Shown here: piece by piece, positions 5,283 through 14,908 of the stretch | Position numbering within the stretch: position 1 is the first letter of the stretch | How the letters are laid out: each line of letters begins with the position of its first letter | Position numbers and translations under genes: made by a program | Assembly (NCBI GenBank): GCA_910583775.1 | Contig: CAJTYD010000029.1 | Coordinates: 1 to 30,600 of the forward strand | Reading direction: 5' to 3' | Length of the DNA stretch: 30,600 nucleotides | Source of the DNA: an uncultured Muribaculaceae bacterium | GTDB taxonomy: Bacteria; Bacteroidota; Bacteroidia; Bacteroidales; Muribaculaceae | The notes under the pieces: generated by a model | What the model was told of the DNA's origin: nothing | Databases searched by the model: none | Seen by the model: the letters and a program-made list of their open reading frames with translations, nothing else

Positions 5283-8200
5283 ATGAAATTTCGAAAGTTC
5301 CTTTACATATTCCTCTCTCTCATAATTTCCATTGCCGCGTTTAACATTCCCGAAGTCGAGGCGGCGGGAAGTCCCAAAGCAAGAACCTCACAGACTTCTA
5401 AAAAGAAATCCCGGAAGTCGAAATCTTCAAGGTCAAAAAAGAAAAAGAAAAGATCTTCAAAAAAGAAGAGAAGCAAGTCGAGAAGAAGCGTCAAGAAGGC
5501 CACCACTCCCCCGCCGGAAGCTCCTTCCAACGATTCTCTGACGTTGCGCGTCAACCAGGCATTGCTCGACTGGATTCCCTCCACCATGAACCCGGGTGGC
5601 CTCCGCGTCAACAAGGTGACGCCCGACTCCGCTTCACGCATCGCAAAAATCAGCCTCAACGAGAACTTCACATACCTTCTCGTAACCAACGAGCTGATCG
5701 ACTCGATCCGCGACCACGTCGCAATCTCTCTGCCCGATTCTCTTACCGACTATCGCGTCACCCTCAACGTGGGTCAGCGCAGCCTGGCCTATTACATCAC
5801 AAAAGTCGACAAACTTCCGGAGAAATTCCGTAAGAACATACCGTTCGTAACGGAAGCCAACCCTTCGGTCCATCCCGTGAAAGGCATGGAGAACGACATC
5901 GTCGCCCTCTGGCATTCCCACGGCCGATACTTCCGCCCCGGCTCCGGAGGCTGGCTCTGGCAGCGCCCGCTCCTTTTCCAGTCAATTGAAGACACATACA
6001 CGATGAGCTATGTGCTCCCCTTCCTCGTGCCGATGCTTGAGAACGCCGGAGCATACGTGATGCTTCCTCGCGAACGCGACACAAACCGCAACGAAGTGAT
6101 CGTCGACAACGACCTCAACGAAGGCGGAGGCATTTATTCTCAGCCATACTACAAAGAGATGACCGGCGACAAACCCTGGGCAACCGGCGAATTCGAAGGC
6201 TTCATCTACGACCTGCCCGATTTCCGCGACACCGAAAATCCGTTTGAAAACGGAACTTACCGTCAGACAACAACAACCCGAAACGGCAAACCTTCGGTAG
6301 CCGCCTGGTATGCCGATATCCCCGCCACCGGCGAATATGCCGTTTACGTCAGCTACAAATCCCTTCCCAATTCCACAGAAGACGCCCGTTACACAGTGAA
6401 TTATTCCGGCGGATCGAAAGAATTCCGCGTCAATCAGACAATGGGCGGTGGAACCTGGATCTATCTCGGGACTTTCCCTCTCGAAAAAGGATACAGCGAC
6501 ACGGAACCGATCGTTACTCTCACCAACGTCTCCGACAAAGCCGATGACCTCGTGGTTACCGCCGATGCCGTGAAGATCGGCGGAGGCATGGGCAACATAG
6601 CCCGCAGCAACCGTCGCGCAGACATCTATTACGATCCCTCCACTCCCGAACCGGAAGTGACACAGACCTCGAATGAAAAGGGGAAGATTAAATCCGAAAG
6701 CGAAGAAGAGACCGAAGAGGAGGAAACCGAAGAGGAGGAGACGGAAGAAACCGAAGAGACTCAGGATGAATCTCCCGACAAGGAGCAGACCGCCGAACAG
6801 CAGACTACGGTTCCCGAAGAGACAAAGCCTAAGGGAACTCCCCCGTCGTTCCGCACTTCCGGAATGCCCCGCTTCCTCGAAGGCGCCCGCTACTGGCTCC
6901 ACTGGGCCGGATTCCCCGAATACGTTTACTCGCCTTATCACGGCACCGACGACTACAAAGACGACTATACCTCACGCGGCAACTGGGTGAACTACCTCGC
7001 GGGAGGATCGCGCGTACTCCCCAACCGCGAAGGCCTCAACATCCCTGTAGACGTCACCTTCGCGCTCCACTCCGATGCCGGAAAGAAAGCCGACGACAGC
7101 TTTGTAGGCACCCTCGGCATCTACTTCACCAATAACGGCGACTACTACCGCGACGGCACACCGCGTATCAACTCCCGAATGCTCACCGACCTCATCATGC
7201 GCCAGATCTCCGGCGACATCCGCCAGCAATACGAGCCATATTGGACGCGTCGCTCGATGTGGGACAAATCGTATGTCGAGGCAAGGGTGCCTGAAGTTCC
7301 GACAACCCTTATCGAACTTATGAGTCACCAGAATTTCGCCGACATGCAATACGGTCTCGACCCCGGCTTCCGGTTCACCGTCGGCAGAGCCATCTACAAG
7401 GGGATCGCCCGGTTCATGGCCGAGCGCAAGGACCGCGAGCTCGTTATCCAGCCGTTGCCCGTCAAGGATTTCGCCATCAAGCGCCTCAAGAAAAATCACT
7501 ACCGTCTGAGCTGGCAACCCACGCCCGATCCCCTCGAGCCCACGGCGATGCCTGCAAAATACGTGATCATGGAGCGATCCGAAGGCGAACTCGGGTTCCA
7601 CAAGATCGGAGAAACCGCCGACTGCCATTACGAGCTGAAGGTATCCGACAATATGATCCACAGCTTCCGCATCATCTCACTCAACGACGGCGGCGAAGCA
7701 TTCCCTTCCGAGACGCTCGCCCTGCGCGAGGCAAAGCATGAATCGGAGCCTGTGATGATCGTCAACGGATTCACCAGAATCAGCGGTCCTGAGCATTTCA
7801 CCGACGGCAACCGTGCCGGCTTCCGCTCCGACATCGATTTCGGCGTGCCTTACATCAAAGACATCTCCTACACCGGCGAACAGCTTGAATTCAACCGCAA
7901 CGCCGGCAACAGTTTCGGAAGAAGCGCAAGCAACTATATCACCCAGGTAATCGCCGGAAACACTTTCGATTATCCCGCCGTGCATGGTAAATCAATCGCC
8001 CTTACCGGCCGTGGATTCGTATCTTCGAGTCTCGGAGCTGTAGAGAACGGAGAAGTAAAGCTAACCGACTATAAGATCGTCGACCTCATCCTCGGCAAGC
8101 AGAAAGCGACCGTTGTCGGTAACGGCCGCAGCGGTGTCAAGTTCCGCACCTTCCCCGAGAAACTGCAGAAAGAGATCCGTCGGTTCTCCGACCACGGCGG

Positions 8201-8603
8201 CCACCTGATCGTCAGCGGCCAGTATGTGGTGTCCGATCTGTTCAGCATGCGCTCCAACCCCGAAGACCGCGAGTTCGCCCAGGTAGTACTCGGTGTGGTT
8301 CCGGCAGACAGCGTGCCCTCGCCCTCTCATTCCGGAAGCCTGCGCGCCTCCGACGGCCGTCGCCTCGATTACTCATCGACTTTGAACGAAAACATTTACA
8401 TAGTTGAGAATCCCGACGTACTTGCCCCCGCTCATGGCGGTAACGTCGACAAAATACTCTCTTTCTCCGACAACGACATGCCGGCAGGTTACCTCGTGAA
8501 CCGCGGACGAAGCCGCGTCTTCGTCATGTCGATCCCTCTGGAAGCTATTTCGGAGCAGGCCTCACGCGACAGGATAATCGCCGAAATATTATCCAAATTG
8601 TAA
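5283..8603 (+). CDS. Secreted amidase-like protein with golvesin and Fn3-like domains
   Basis: An 1106-residue exported protein of the kind often labelled xanthan lyase or golvesin C-terminal-like in Bacteroidales. A signal peptide (1 to about 28) is followed by a Lys/Arg/Ser tract (about 39-70). An amidase_3-like fold then follows in pieces: ALWHSHGRYF (H211, H213), LPRERDTN, ALHSDAG (H596) and LIELMSHQN (E678), which correspond to the His/Glu/His zinc-site strands of N-acetylmuramoyl-L-alanine amidases. A golvesin-like carbohydrate-binding domain (about 285-435) and an acidic Glu/Thr tract (about 469-500) are inserted between the first and later amidase pieces. An Fn3-like domain (about 727-820) and a C-terminal alpha/beta region with GGHLIVSGQYV follow. 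The likely site of action is the periplasm or outer surface, on peptidoglycan or polysaccharide. Whether it is active is open. It is first gene of a five-gene block. Confidence 0.75.
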   Translation: MKFRKFLYIFLSLIISIAAFNIPEVEAAGSPKARTSQTSKKKSRKSKSSRSKKKKKRSSKKKRSKSRRSVKKATTPPPEAPSNDSLTLRVNQALLDWIPSTMNPGGLRVNKVTPDSASRIAKISLNENFTYLLVTNELIDSIRDHVAISLPDSLTDYRVTLNVGQRSLAYYITKVDKLPEKFRKNIPFVTEANPSVHPVKGMENDIVALWHSHGRYFRPGSGGWLWQRPLLFQSIEDTYTMSYVLPFLVPMLENAGAYVMLPRERDTNRNEVIVDNDLNEGGGIYSQPYYKEMTGDKPWATGEFEGFIYDLPDFRDTENPFENGTYRQTTTTRNGKPSVAAWYADIPATGEYAVYVSYKSLPNSTEDARYTVNYSGGSKEFRVNQTMGGGTWIYLGTFPLEKGYSDTEPIVTLTNVSDKADDLVVTADAVKIGGGMGNIARSNRRADIYYDPSTPEPEVTQTSNEKGKIKSESEEETEEEETEEEETEETEETQDESPDKEQTAEQQTTVPEETKPKGTPPSFRTSGMPRFLEGARYWLHWAGFPEYVYSPYHGTDDYKDDYTSRGNWVNYLAGGSRVLPNREGLNIPVDVTFALHSDAGKKADDSFVGTLGIYFTNNGDYYRDGTPRINSRMLTDLIMRQISGDIRQQYEPYWTRRSMWDKSYVEARVPEVPTTLIELMSHQNFADMQYGLDPGFRFTVGRAIYKGIARFMAERKDRELVIQPLPVKDFAIKRLKKNHYRLSWQPTPDPLEPTAMPAKYVIMERSEGELGFHKIGETADCHYELKVSDNMIHSFRIISLNDGGEAFPSETLALREAKHESEPVMIVNGFTRISGPEHFTDGNRAGFRSDIDFGVPYIKDISYTGEQLEFNRNAGNSFGRSASNYITQVIAGNTFDYPAVHGKSIALTGRGFVSSSLGAVENGEVKLTDYKIVDLILGKQKATVVGNGRSGVKFRTFPEKLQKEIRRFSDHGGHLIVSGQYVVSDLFSMRSNPEDREFAQVVLGVVPADSVPSPSHSGSLRASDGRRLDYSSTLNENIYIVENPDVLAPAHGGNVDKILSFSDNDMPAGYLVNRGRSRVFVMSIPLEAISEQASRDRIIAEILSKL

Positions 8604-8653
8604 GTTACCGGCTTCGGGGAGATGATTCCCGGGGCAGCATATAAAGAATATCT

Positions 8654-10132
8654 ATGAATATCATAAGATTCACCACCGTAAACGACCTCCGCGAAGAGAT
8701 TTTCCGCAGCCCTCTCGAGCAATACGTTCTCGTCCAGATCGATGACAGGAAGATAGAGCTCGACCCTCACTGCATTCACCGCCTCACGGAAATCGCTTCC
8801 GACATAGACTCGACGTTCACCTATTGCTATTTCCGCGAAAGGAACGCCGACGGCACCATCACCAACCATCCAGTAAACGATTATCAGCCGGGGTCGGTAA
8901 GGGATGACTTCGATTTCGGATCGCTCGTGCTGCTCAATGCCGCCGATGTGCTTTCGGCTACCGAAGACTTCGGCAAACATGAATCGCGATATATCGACGG
9001 CGGCTGGTATGCCATGCGCCTCAGAATAACGATGGGGAAAATGATGGCGATGGTGCCGGAATATCTTTATACAGTCGAACGCCGCGACTACCGCAAGAGC
9101 GGGGAGAAGCAACACGACTATGTAGATCCCCGCAACAGTGCCTATCAGAAAGAGATGGAGGAGGTGCTCACATATCATCTCCGTGACATCGGAGCGATGG
9201 TGCCCCGCGAGAAAGAGGAAGTCGACTATTCGGAGGGAGAGTTTCCCGTCGAGGCTTCCGTCGTGATTCCGGTCAGGAACCGCGTCCGCACCATCATGGA
9301 CGCAGTGAACTCCGCTCTCTCGCAGGAGACGGACTTCCCGTTCAACGTCATTGTCGTCGACAATGATTCCACCGACGGCACCCGCGCGCTCCTGGAGGCC
9401 GTAGAAGACTCGCGTCTGAAACTGATCAAGGTTTCTTCAGACGAGAATCTCGGAATCGGAGGATGCTGGAACCGCGCCCTTCTTTCGGAACACTGCGGGC
9501 GGTTCGCAGTGCAGCTCGACTCCGACGACCTCTACAATGCCTCCAACGTCCTGCAGACGATCGTGAAGAAGTTCCGCTCTGAGAACTGTGCGATGGTTGT
9601 AGGAAGCTATATGATGGTGGATTTCGACGGTAATCCCATTCCACCGGGTCTTATCTCCCATCAGGAATGGACAGACCATAACGGAGCCAACAACGCCCTG
9701 CGCGTGAATGGCTTCGGGGCTCCCCGCGCCTTCTTTACCCCCGTGGCCCGCAAATTCCTCTTTCCCAACGTCAGCTACGGCGAAGACTACGCCATGTGCC
9801 TGCGCATAAGCCGCGACTACAACATCGGCCGTATTTTCCAGCCCCTCTACCTCTGCCGCCGCTGGGAGGGCAACTCCGATGCCGCCCTGTCGATCGAAAA
9901 GGTCAACGCCAACAACAACTACAAGGATTGCCTACGCTCCATCGAGCTGATGGCACGCGTGCGTCAGAACATGAGAAACCGGCCGGAGGGAATGAGAAGT
10001 CCTGCCGAAATTTTCGGTACTCCCGATGACATACCCGGATACGGCAACAAACCCGGAGTGTTCGATGATGATGATTTCGATGACTTCGACGACGATTTCG
10101 ACGATATGGACGACGAGGACCTCCCGTTCTAA
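8654..10132 (+). CDS. GT2 glycosyltransferase with extra N-terminal domain and acidic tail
   Basis: A 492-residue cytoplasmic protein. Residues about 198-450 form a family 2 GT-A domain: ASVVIPVRNR, VIVVDNDSTDGT, the metal-binding QLDSDD (about 286-291), and the late GEDYAMCLRI acceptor segment. Residues 1-190 look like the second half of another GT-A domain (DFDFGSLVLLNAADV, GGWYAMRLRI, VPEYLYTV) and end in the well-kept stretch SGEKQHDYVDPRN, which may hold a regulatory or partner site. The last 25 residues are nearly all Asp with Phe spaced between, an unusual tail. No membrane segment is seen. It lies 50 bases after the amidase-like gene and 30 before the DUF4922 gene, so a shared sugar pathway is likely. 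Confidence 0.8.
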   Translation: MNIIRFTTVNDLREEIFRSPLEQYVLVQIDDRKIELDPHCIHRLTEIASDIDSTFTYCYFRERNADGTITNHPVNDYQPGSVRDDFDFGSLVLLNAADVLSATEDFGKHESRYIDGGWYAMRLRITMGKMMAMVPEYLYTVERRDYRKSGEKQHDYVDPRNSAYQKEMEEVLTYHLRDIGAMVPREKEEVDYSEGEFPVEASVVIPVRNRVRTIMDAVNSALSQETDFPFNVIVVDNDSTDGTRALLEAVEDSRLKLIKVSSDENLGIGGCWNRALLSEHCGRFAVQLDSDDLYNASNVLQTIVKKFRSENCAMVVGSYMMVDFDGNPIPPGLISHQEWTDHNGANNALRVNGFGAPRAFFTPVARKFLFPNVSYGEDYAMCLRISRDYNIGRIFQPLYLCRRWEGNSDAALSIEKVNANNNYKDCLRSIELMARVRQNMRNRPEGMRSPAEIFGTPDDIPGYGNKPGVFDDDDFDDFDDDFDDMDDEDLPF

Positions 10133-10162
10133 AAACGAACTCACCAACGACAATCGCTACCA

Positions 10163-11104
10163 ATGAAACTGACAGACGAACATATAGCCGGCATCATCGA
10201 GCAACAGCTTGACCTCTGGCCTCTTGCGAAAACGAATTTCGACAACCTGCGTCAGATCGCCAGGAAGACGCTGCAGTTAGGCGATTTTCCGCTGACGGCA
10301 CAGCTTAACCCGGCAAGAATCAGATCTACCGGCGCCGACGTCAGCAAGGAAGCCTTGAGCAAAAGGGAGTGTTTCCTTTGCTCCGCAAACCGCCCGGCAG
10401 AACAGATGTCGGCTCCCTGGCCATCCGAAGGCTGGGAACTTCTCATCAATCCGTATCCCATCCTGCCTGTTCATTTCACAATCGTCTCCTCGCGCCATGA
10501 GCCGCAGGAAGAGATACCTTTCGATATGGCGGAAATGGCGGAGTCCGCTCCTTCGCTGGCCATTTTCTTCAACGGCGCCCGTGCAGGCGCGTCGGCTCCC
10601 GACCATCTCCATTGCCAGGCCGTCCTGAAATCGGAACTTCCACTCATACGTCTTGTGGAAGAATGCCATCCATCTTCGAGAAAAGGGTGGATCTCTTCCG
10701 AAGAATTCGGCCACGATCTCCCTTTCCAATTCCTTTCCGCGGTGATAACTCCGGACCTTGAGGGTATGAGTGCCCTTGCCAAATCCGCCAAAGCATTGGG
10801 AATTGACGCAGAAACAGGATTGCCCGACAAAGGTCTGGTGAACGCATTCTTCTGGATCGGCGACAACGGTTTGCTTCGAATCGTAGTGATTCCGCGCCGG
10901 GCGCATCGTCCACCCCATTATTTCAGAGAAGAAACCGAACGATATGTGATCAGCCCCGGAGCCCTCGATATGGCCGGACTGCTCGTAATTCCCCGCAAAG
11001 AAGATTTTGAAAGAATCGACCGGGTCGTTGCCCGCGAAATATATTCGGCCGTGGCATTCCCGGATAGACTACCGGAAGAAATCAGAAAAATATTCACAGA
11101 ATGA
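10163..11104 (+). CDS. DUF4922 protein, GalT/GDP-sugar-phosphorylase-like
   Basis: A 313-residue HIT-superfamily-like protein. The CFLC zinc-type pair (about residue 70) is followed by INPYPILPVHFTIVSSRH, then GARAGASAPDHLHCQAVLK with the HxHxQ active-site motif of GalT and Ap4A phosphorylases, in which the second His carries the nucleotide. The C-terminal part has PRRAHRPPHYF and SPGALDMAGLLVIPRKEDFERI; from memory this recalls GDP-L-galactose/GDP-glucose phosphorylases. A nucleotide-sugar phosphorylase or nucleotidyltransferase is the best guess; the substrate is unknown. The stop overlaps the next gene's start by 4 bases (ATGA). With a glycosyltransferase before it, it may make or break the sugar donor. 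Confidence 0.7.
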   Translation: MKLTDEHIAGIIEQQLDLWPLAKTNFDNLRQIARKTLQLGDFPLTAQLNPARIRSTGADVSKEALSKRECFLCSANRPAEQMSAPWPSEGWELLINPYPILPVHFTIVSSRHEPQEEIPFDMAEMAESAPSLAIFFNGARAGASAPDHLHCQAVLKSELPLIRLVEECHPSSRKGWISSEEFGHDLPFQFLSAVITPDLEGMSALAKSAKALGIDAETGLPDKGLVNAFFWIGDNGLLRIVVIPRRAHRPPHYFREETERYVISPGALDMAGLLVIPRKEDFERIDRVVAREIYSAVAFPDRLPEEIRKIFTE

Positions 11105-12426
11105 GTGAAAATATCAGAAACACCGGAAAAAGCCGAAGTCCCTGGTCCTGGATTCCGACACTGTATGTGGCCGAAGGGTTGCCCTACTTCGCTGTCAATA
11201 CTTTGACGGTCATAATGTATCACAACCTCGGTGTAAGTCTTTCCGACATGGCTTTCTATACCGGCTGGCTCTACCTCCCGTGGGTGATAAAGCCCTTCTG
11301 GAGCCCGTTTGTCGACCTTATCGGCACAAAACGCAAATGGACCGTCGCCATGCAATGGCTCATAGCCCTGGCTATGGCCGCTGTGGGCTTCCTTCTTCCC
11401 TTCTCATTCTTTTTCAGCTCTACTTTAGTGTTTTTCTGGCTCATGGCATTTTTCTCGGCCACCCACGACATCGCGGCCGACGGCTACTATATGCTCGAGC
11501 TTTCCCCACACCAGCAGGCTGCCTACGTCGGTGTCCGCTCCACGTTCTATCGCATCGCGAGTGTGATCGGCCAGGGTGTACTCGTGATGCTCGCCGGCAG
11601 TCTCGAGAAAAGATGCGAATCCGTATCCACCGCCTGGTCGATAGTCTTCCTTTCGCTCTCCCTCTTCTTCCTTCTGATCGCCCTTTACCACACCCGCTGG
11701 ATGCCGCGGACACCGAAAGACCGGCCTATCGAGGGGGTAACCGTCCACACCATCCTCAACGATTTCGGAATGACCTTCGTCACTTTCTTCCGCAAGCCGC
11801 ATATCGTCACAGCCCTTTGCTTCATGCTGCTTTACCGTCTGCCTGAAGCCCTCTGCATAAAGCTCGTGCAGCCTTTCCTTGTCTCCCCTCTTGATAAGGG
11901 TGGACTCGCCCTTACCACAGCCCAGGTAGGTTTCGTAAACGGGACCGTCGGAGTGGTGGCGCTCCTTGCCGGAGGAATCCTGGGCGGTATAGCCATATCG
12001 CGCGGCGGCCTTAAGAAATGGCTCTGGCCGATGGCGTTAAGTCTTACGCTTCCCTGTATCTTCTATTGCGGGCTGGCAATGTGGCAGCCTCAGAATTTCG
12101 TTCTCATTTCATCGGCGATTTTCATCGAGCAGTTCGGATACGGCTTCGGCTTCACCGCATTCATGCTCTACCTCATCTATTTCAGCCGAGGCGAAAGCAG
12201 CACCTCCCATTATGCCTTCTGCACCGCCTTCATGGCGCTCGGCATGATGCTTCCCGGCATGGCGGCAGGCTGGATTCATGATGTGCTCGAGAAATACAAT
12301 CTCTTCGGAATGGACGGTCCGCAGGGATACGTGAACTTCTTCTGGTGGGTGATGATCTGCTGTCTCGCCACGTTCGCCGTATGCCTCAAAGTGAAGATTG
12401 ACCCTGAATTCGGAAAAAAGAATTAA
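11101..12426 (+). CDS. AmpG-like MFS permease
   Basis: A 441-residue inner-membrane protein with about 12 hydrophobic segments. The start SWIPTLYVAEGLPYFAVN and the ATHDIAADGYY segment are typical of the AmpG branch of the major facilitator superfamily, which imports anhydro-muropeptides for cell-wall recycling in Gram-negative bacteria. Related sequences also carry other substrates, so muropeptide transport is inferred. The ATG lies in the ATGA overlap with the DUF4922 gene, a sign of joint translation. It is in the same transcription unit as the amidase-like protein, which would supply muropeptides if it is active. No odd features beyond this neighbourhood. Confidence 0.75.
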   Translation: MSENIRNTGKSRSPWSWIPTLYVAEGLPYFAVNTLTVIMYHNLGVSLSDMAFYTGWLYLPWVIKPFWSPFVDLIGTKRKWTVAMQWLIALAMAAVGFLLPFSFFFSSTLVFFWLMAFFSATHDIAADGYYMLELSPHQQAAYVGVRSTFYRIASVIGQGVLVMLAGSLEKRCESVSTAWSIVFLSLSLFFLLIALYHTRWMPRTPKDRPIEGVTVHTILNDFGMTFVTFFRKPHIVTALCFMLLYRLPEALCIKLVQPFLVSPLDKGGLALTTAQVGFVNGTVGVVALLAGGILGGIAISRGGLKKWLWPMALSLTLPCIFYCGLAMWQPQNFVLISSAIFIEQFGYGFGFTAFMLYLIYFSRGESSTSHYAFCTAFMALGMMLPGMAAGWIHDVLEKYNLFGMDGPQGYVNFFWWVMICCLATFAVCLKVKIDPEFGKKN

Positions 12427-12435
12427 ATTTGTAAC

Positions 12436-14775
12436 GTGAAACGATCCGGAGCATTATATTTCCTCACAATCATGCTGACAGCGTTGCTGGCGGGATGCTC
12501 CTCGACGCGTCATGTTCCGAAAGGATCCTATCTTCTCGATGAAGTAAAGATTCATCTCGACGACACCACCGGACGCCTCAACAGTCAGGATCTGATGACC
12601 TACGTGCGCAACCAGCCCAACCACAAGATGCTATGGGCAACGAAATTCCGCCTCGGGATCTACAATATCAGCGGCAAGGACTCCACCAAATGGTGGAACA
12701 AATGGATCCGTAAACTCGGGGAGGCTCCAGTTATATTCGATTCGACCGCTACTTTCTCGGATGCCGAGCAGCTTCAGAAGGCGATGGTGAACAGCGGATT
12801 CCTCCATGCGAAGGTAGACATAGACACTCTGCCTGACGCCCGGCATAAAAAGATGAAGGTCAACTATAATCTCACCCCCGGTGCTTCCTACACGGTGAAG
12901 AATATAGAATATGTCTTCCCCAACGACACCCTGAAGGAGCTTGTGCTCGAGGATTCCCTTCATTTCACCATACGTCCCGGCGACCCACTCGACCGCAATA
13001 TGCTCGAGACCGAACGCGAGCTGATTACGTCGCGTCTGCGCAACAAAGGATATTATGCTTTCGGAAAAGAGTTCATCACCTTCAATGCCGACACCACATC
13101 GGGGAGCACCGATGTCGACCTGACGATGACCCTCAATCCCCCTTATCCGCAGGGAACGCCAAATGTGCTGATCGAGACCCATCGCGAGTATATCGTCAGA
13201 AACATATATTATCTGATGGACTACGACCCGGGGGTGACTGGCGAGCTGACATCCTATCAATGTAAGGACACGGTAAACTATAAGGACATCACGATTCTTT
13301 ATGGAGCGAAAAGATATCTCAGGCCGAGTGTCCTTTATGAAAACTGCTTCATTAGAAAGGGACAGCCATATCGACTGAATGACGTAAACAATACATACGC
13401 CGCATTAGGACGTCTGAGTATCCTGAAGTTCACCAACATCCGGTTTCTCCCTGTAGGTTCCGCGGGAGATCTCGGCTTCATCGACGCCTACATACTTCTC
13501 ACCCCCGGCAAAAGCCAGAGCTTCTCGGCAGAACTTGAGGGAACGAATTCCGAAGGAGACCTTGGAGTTGCAGTAGGACTTACATATACCCACAGAAACG
13601 TCGGCAATGGTTCAGAAACCCTGTCAGTAAAGACCCGGGGGGCATACGAATCGCTGAGCGGCAATCTCGGAGGTTTCATCCATGACAGATATCTTGAGCT
13701 GAGCGCCGAACTCGGCGTGAATTTCCCGAAATTCAAGGCCCCCTTCCTTCGCGAAAGCTTCAAGCGTAGAATCAAGGCTTCTACAGAGTTCAATGTATCG
13801 ATGAACTATCAGGAGCGTCCTGAATATACCCGCATCATTTCCACGGCCGGCTGGAGCTACCGCTGGAGCGAGCGTTTCAACCGCACGCGCCATATCTTTA
13901 CGCCCTTAGATATAAACTACGTCTATCTGCCGGAAAGCACCAATAATTTCCTCGACGAGATCGCACCCGACAACCCGCTGCTCCGCTATAGTTACGAGGA
14001 CCATTTCATCATGCGGCTCGGATACAGCTACTATCATACCAACAAGCGCCCCGACCTTCCATGGATGCGGTCGATACAGCGTGACATCTACACTATCCGC
14101 GTGAACACCGAAGTCGCCGGAAACCTTCTCTTCGCGCTCAGCAGCATCTTCAATCACCGCTCTACGTTCCATACCAGGCCATACAAGGTTTTCGGCATCC
14201 ACTACTCGCAGTATTTCAAGATTGACAGCGATTTCTCCTATCTCCATATCTTCGACCAGAGAAACTCCATCGCCTTCCATGCGGGTGCGGGCGTCGGAGT
14301 GCCGTATGGCAACTCCTCGATACTTCCGTTTGAAAAACGTTTCTACGGAGGCGGAGCCAACGGCGTCAGGGGCTGGGACGTGCGCACACTCGGTCCCGGA
14401 CGCTTCCCGGGAACGAACTCAGTGAGCGACTTCATCAACCAGTGCGGCGACATTCGCCTCGACCTTAGCGTGGAATATCGCGCGAAACTTTTCTGGATCC
14501 TTGAGGGGGCTCTGTTTGTGGATGCCGGAAACATCTGGACCATCCGCAGCTATGAGAATCAGCCGAACGGGGTTTTCAAATTCAAGAATTTCTACAAAGA
14601 GCTCGCCGCTGCCTACGGAATCGGCCTCCGTCTCGACTTCACTTACTTCCTTCTGCGCTTCGACCTCGGTATGAAAGCCCACAACCCCGCCATCAACGCC
14701 GAGCCCTGGCCGATCATCCATCCCAAATGGGGCCGCGACTCCTCCTTCCACTTCTCCATCGGCTACCCCTTCTGA
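12436..14775 (+). CDS. tamL: TamL-type Omp85 lipoprotein
   Basis: A 779-residue outer-membrane protein. The signal peptide ends in the lipobox LLAGC-SST. POTRA-like repeats fill roughly residues 25-330, and the rest is a 16-strand Omp85 barrel with the L6 signature NGVRGW (R645) that marks BamA/TamA relatives. In Bacteroidetes the TamA relative carrying a lipid anchor is called TamL and works with TamB in outer-membrane biogenesis. No tamB is seen next to it here; instead it follows the AmpG-like gene by 9 bases. The chosen start is GTG at 12436, which gives the signal peptide MKRSGALYFL. No clear terminator follows; 14776-14908 holds nothing I can name. Confidence 0.8.
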   Translation: MKRSGALYFLTIMLTALLAGCSSTRHVPKGSYLLDEVKIHLDDTTGRLNSQDLMTYVRNQPNHKMLWATKFRLGIYNISGKDSTKWWNKWIRKLGEAPVIFDSTATFSDAEQLQKAMVNSGFLHAKVDIDTLPDARHKKMKVNYNLTPGASYTVKNIEYVFPNDTLKELVLEDSLHFTIRPGDPLDRNMLETERELITSRLRNKGYYAFGKEFITFNADTTSGSTDVDLTMTLNPPYPQGTPNVLIETHREYIVRNIYYLMDYDPGVTGELTSYQCKDTVNYKDITILYGAKRYLRPSVLYENCFIRKGQPYRLNDVNNTYAALGRLSILKFTNIRFLPVGSAGDLGFIDAYILLTPGKSQSFSAELEGTNSEGDLGVAVGLTYTHRNVGNGSETLSVKTRGAYESLSGNLGGFIHDRYLELSAELGVNFPKFKAPFLRESFKRRIKASTEFNVSMNYQERPEYTRIISTAGWSYRWSERFNRTRHIFTPLDINYVYLPESTNNFLDEIAPDNPLLRYSYEDHFIMRLGYSYYHTNKRPDLPWMRSIQRDIYTIRVNTEVAGNLLFALSSIFNHRSTFHTRPYKVFGIHYSQYFKIDSDFSYLHIFDQRNSIAFHAGAGVGVPYGNSSILPFEKRFYGGGANGVRGWDVRTLGPGRFPGTNSVSDFINQCGDIRLDLSVEYRAKLFWILEGALFVDAGNIWTIRSYENQPNGVFKFKNFYKELAAAYGIGLRLDFTYFLLRFDLGMKAHNPAINAEPWPIIHPKWGRDSSFHFSIGYPF

Positions 14776-14908
14776 CCCATCCCGATCCATTGCATCCGCA
14801 CTTTTTATTCTCGGCTTAAGACTGTTCTTTAAAACATGATTTCTCATTGTCGCCTGCGACGGTGCCTTGCCTTGTAAAATTTGGCACTGTAAATGTAGAT
14901 AAGGCAGG

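Noticed and set aside
6680..6770. Simple-sequence repeat of GAAGAGGAG type
   Set aside because: It lies in frame in a coding region and gives an acidic tract; no sign of phase-variable frame change.
5982..6941. 319-codon minus-strand reading frame
   Set aside because: Shadow of the amidase-like gene on GC-rich DNA; its composition (Gly/Val/Phe runs) mirrors the sense codons.
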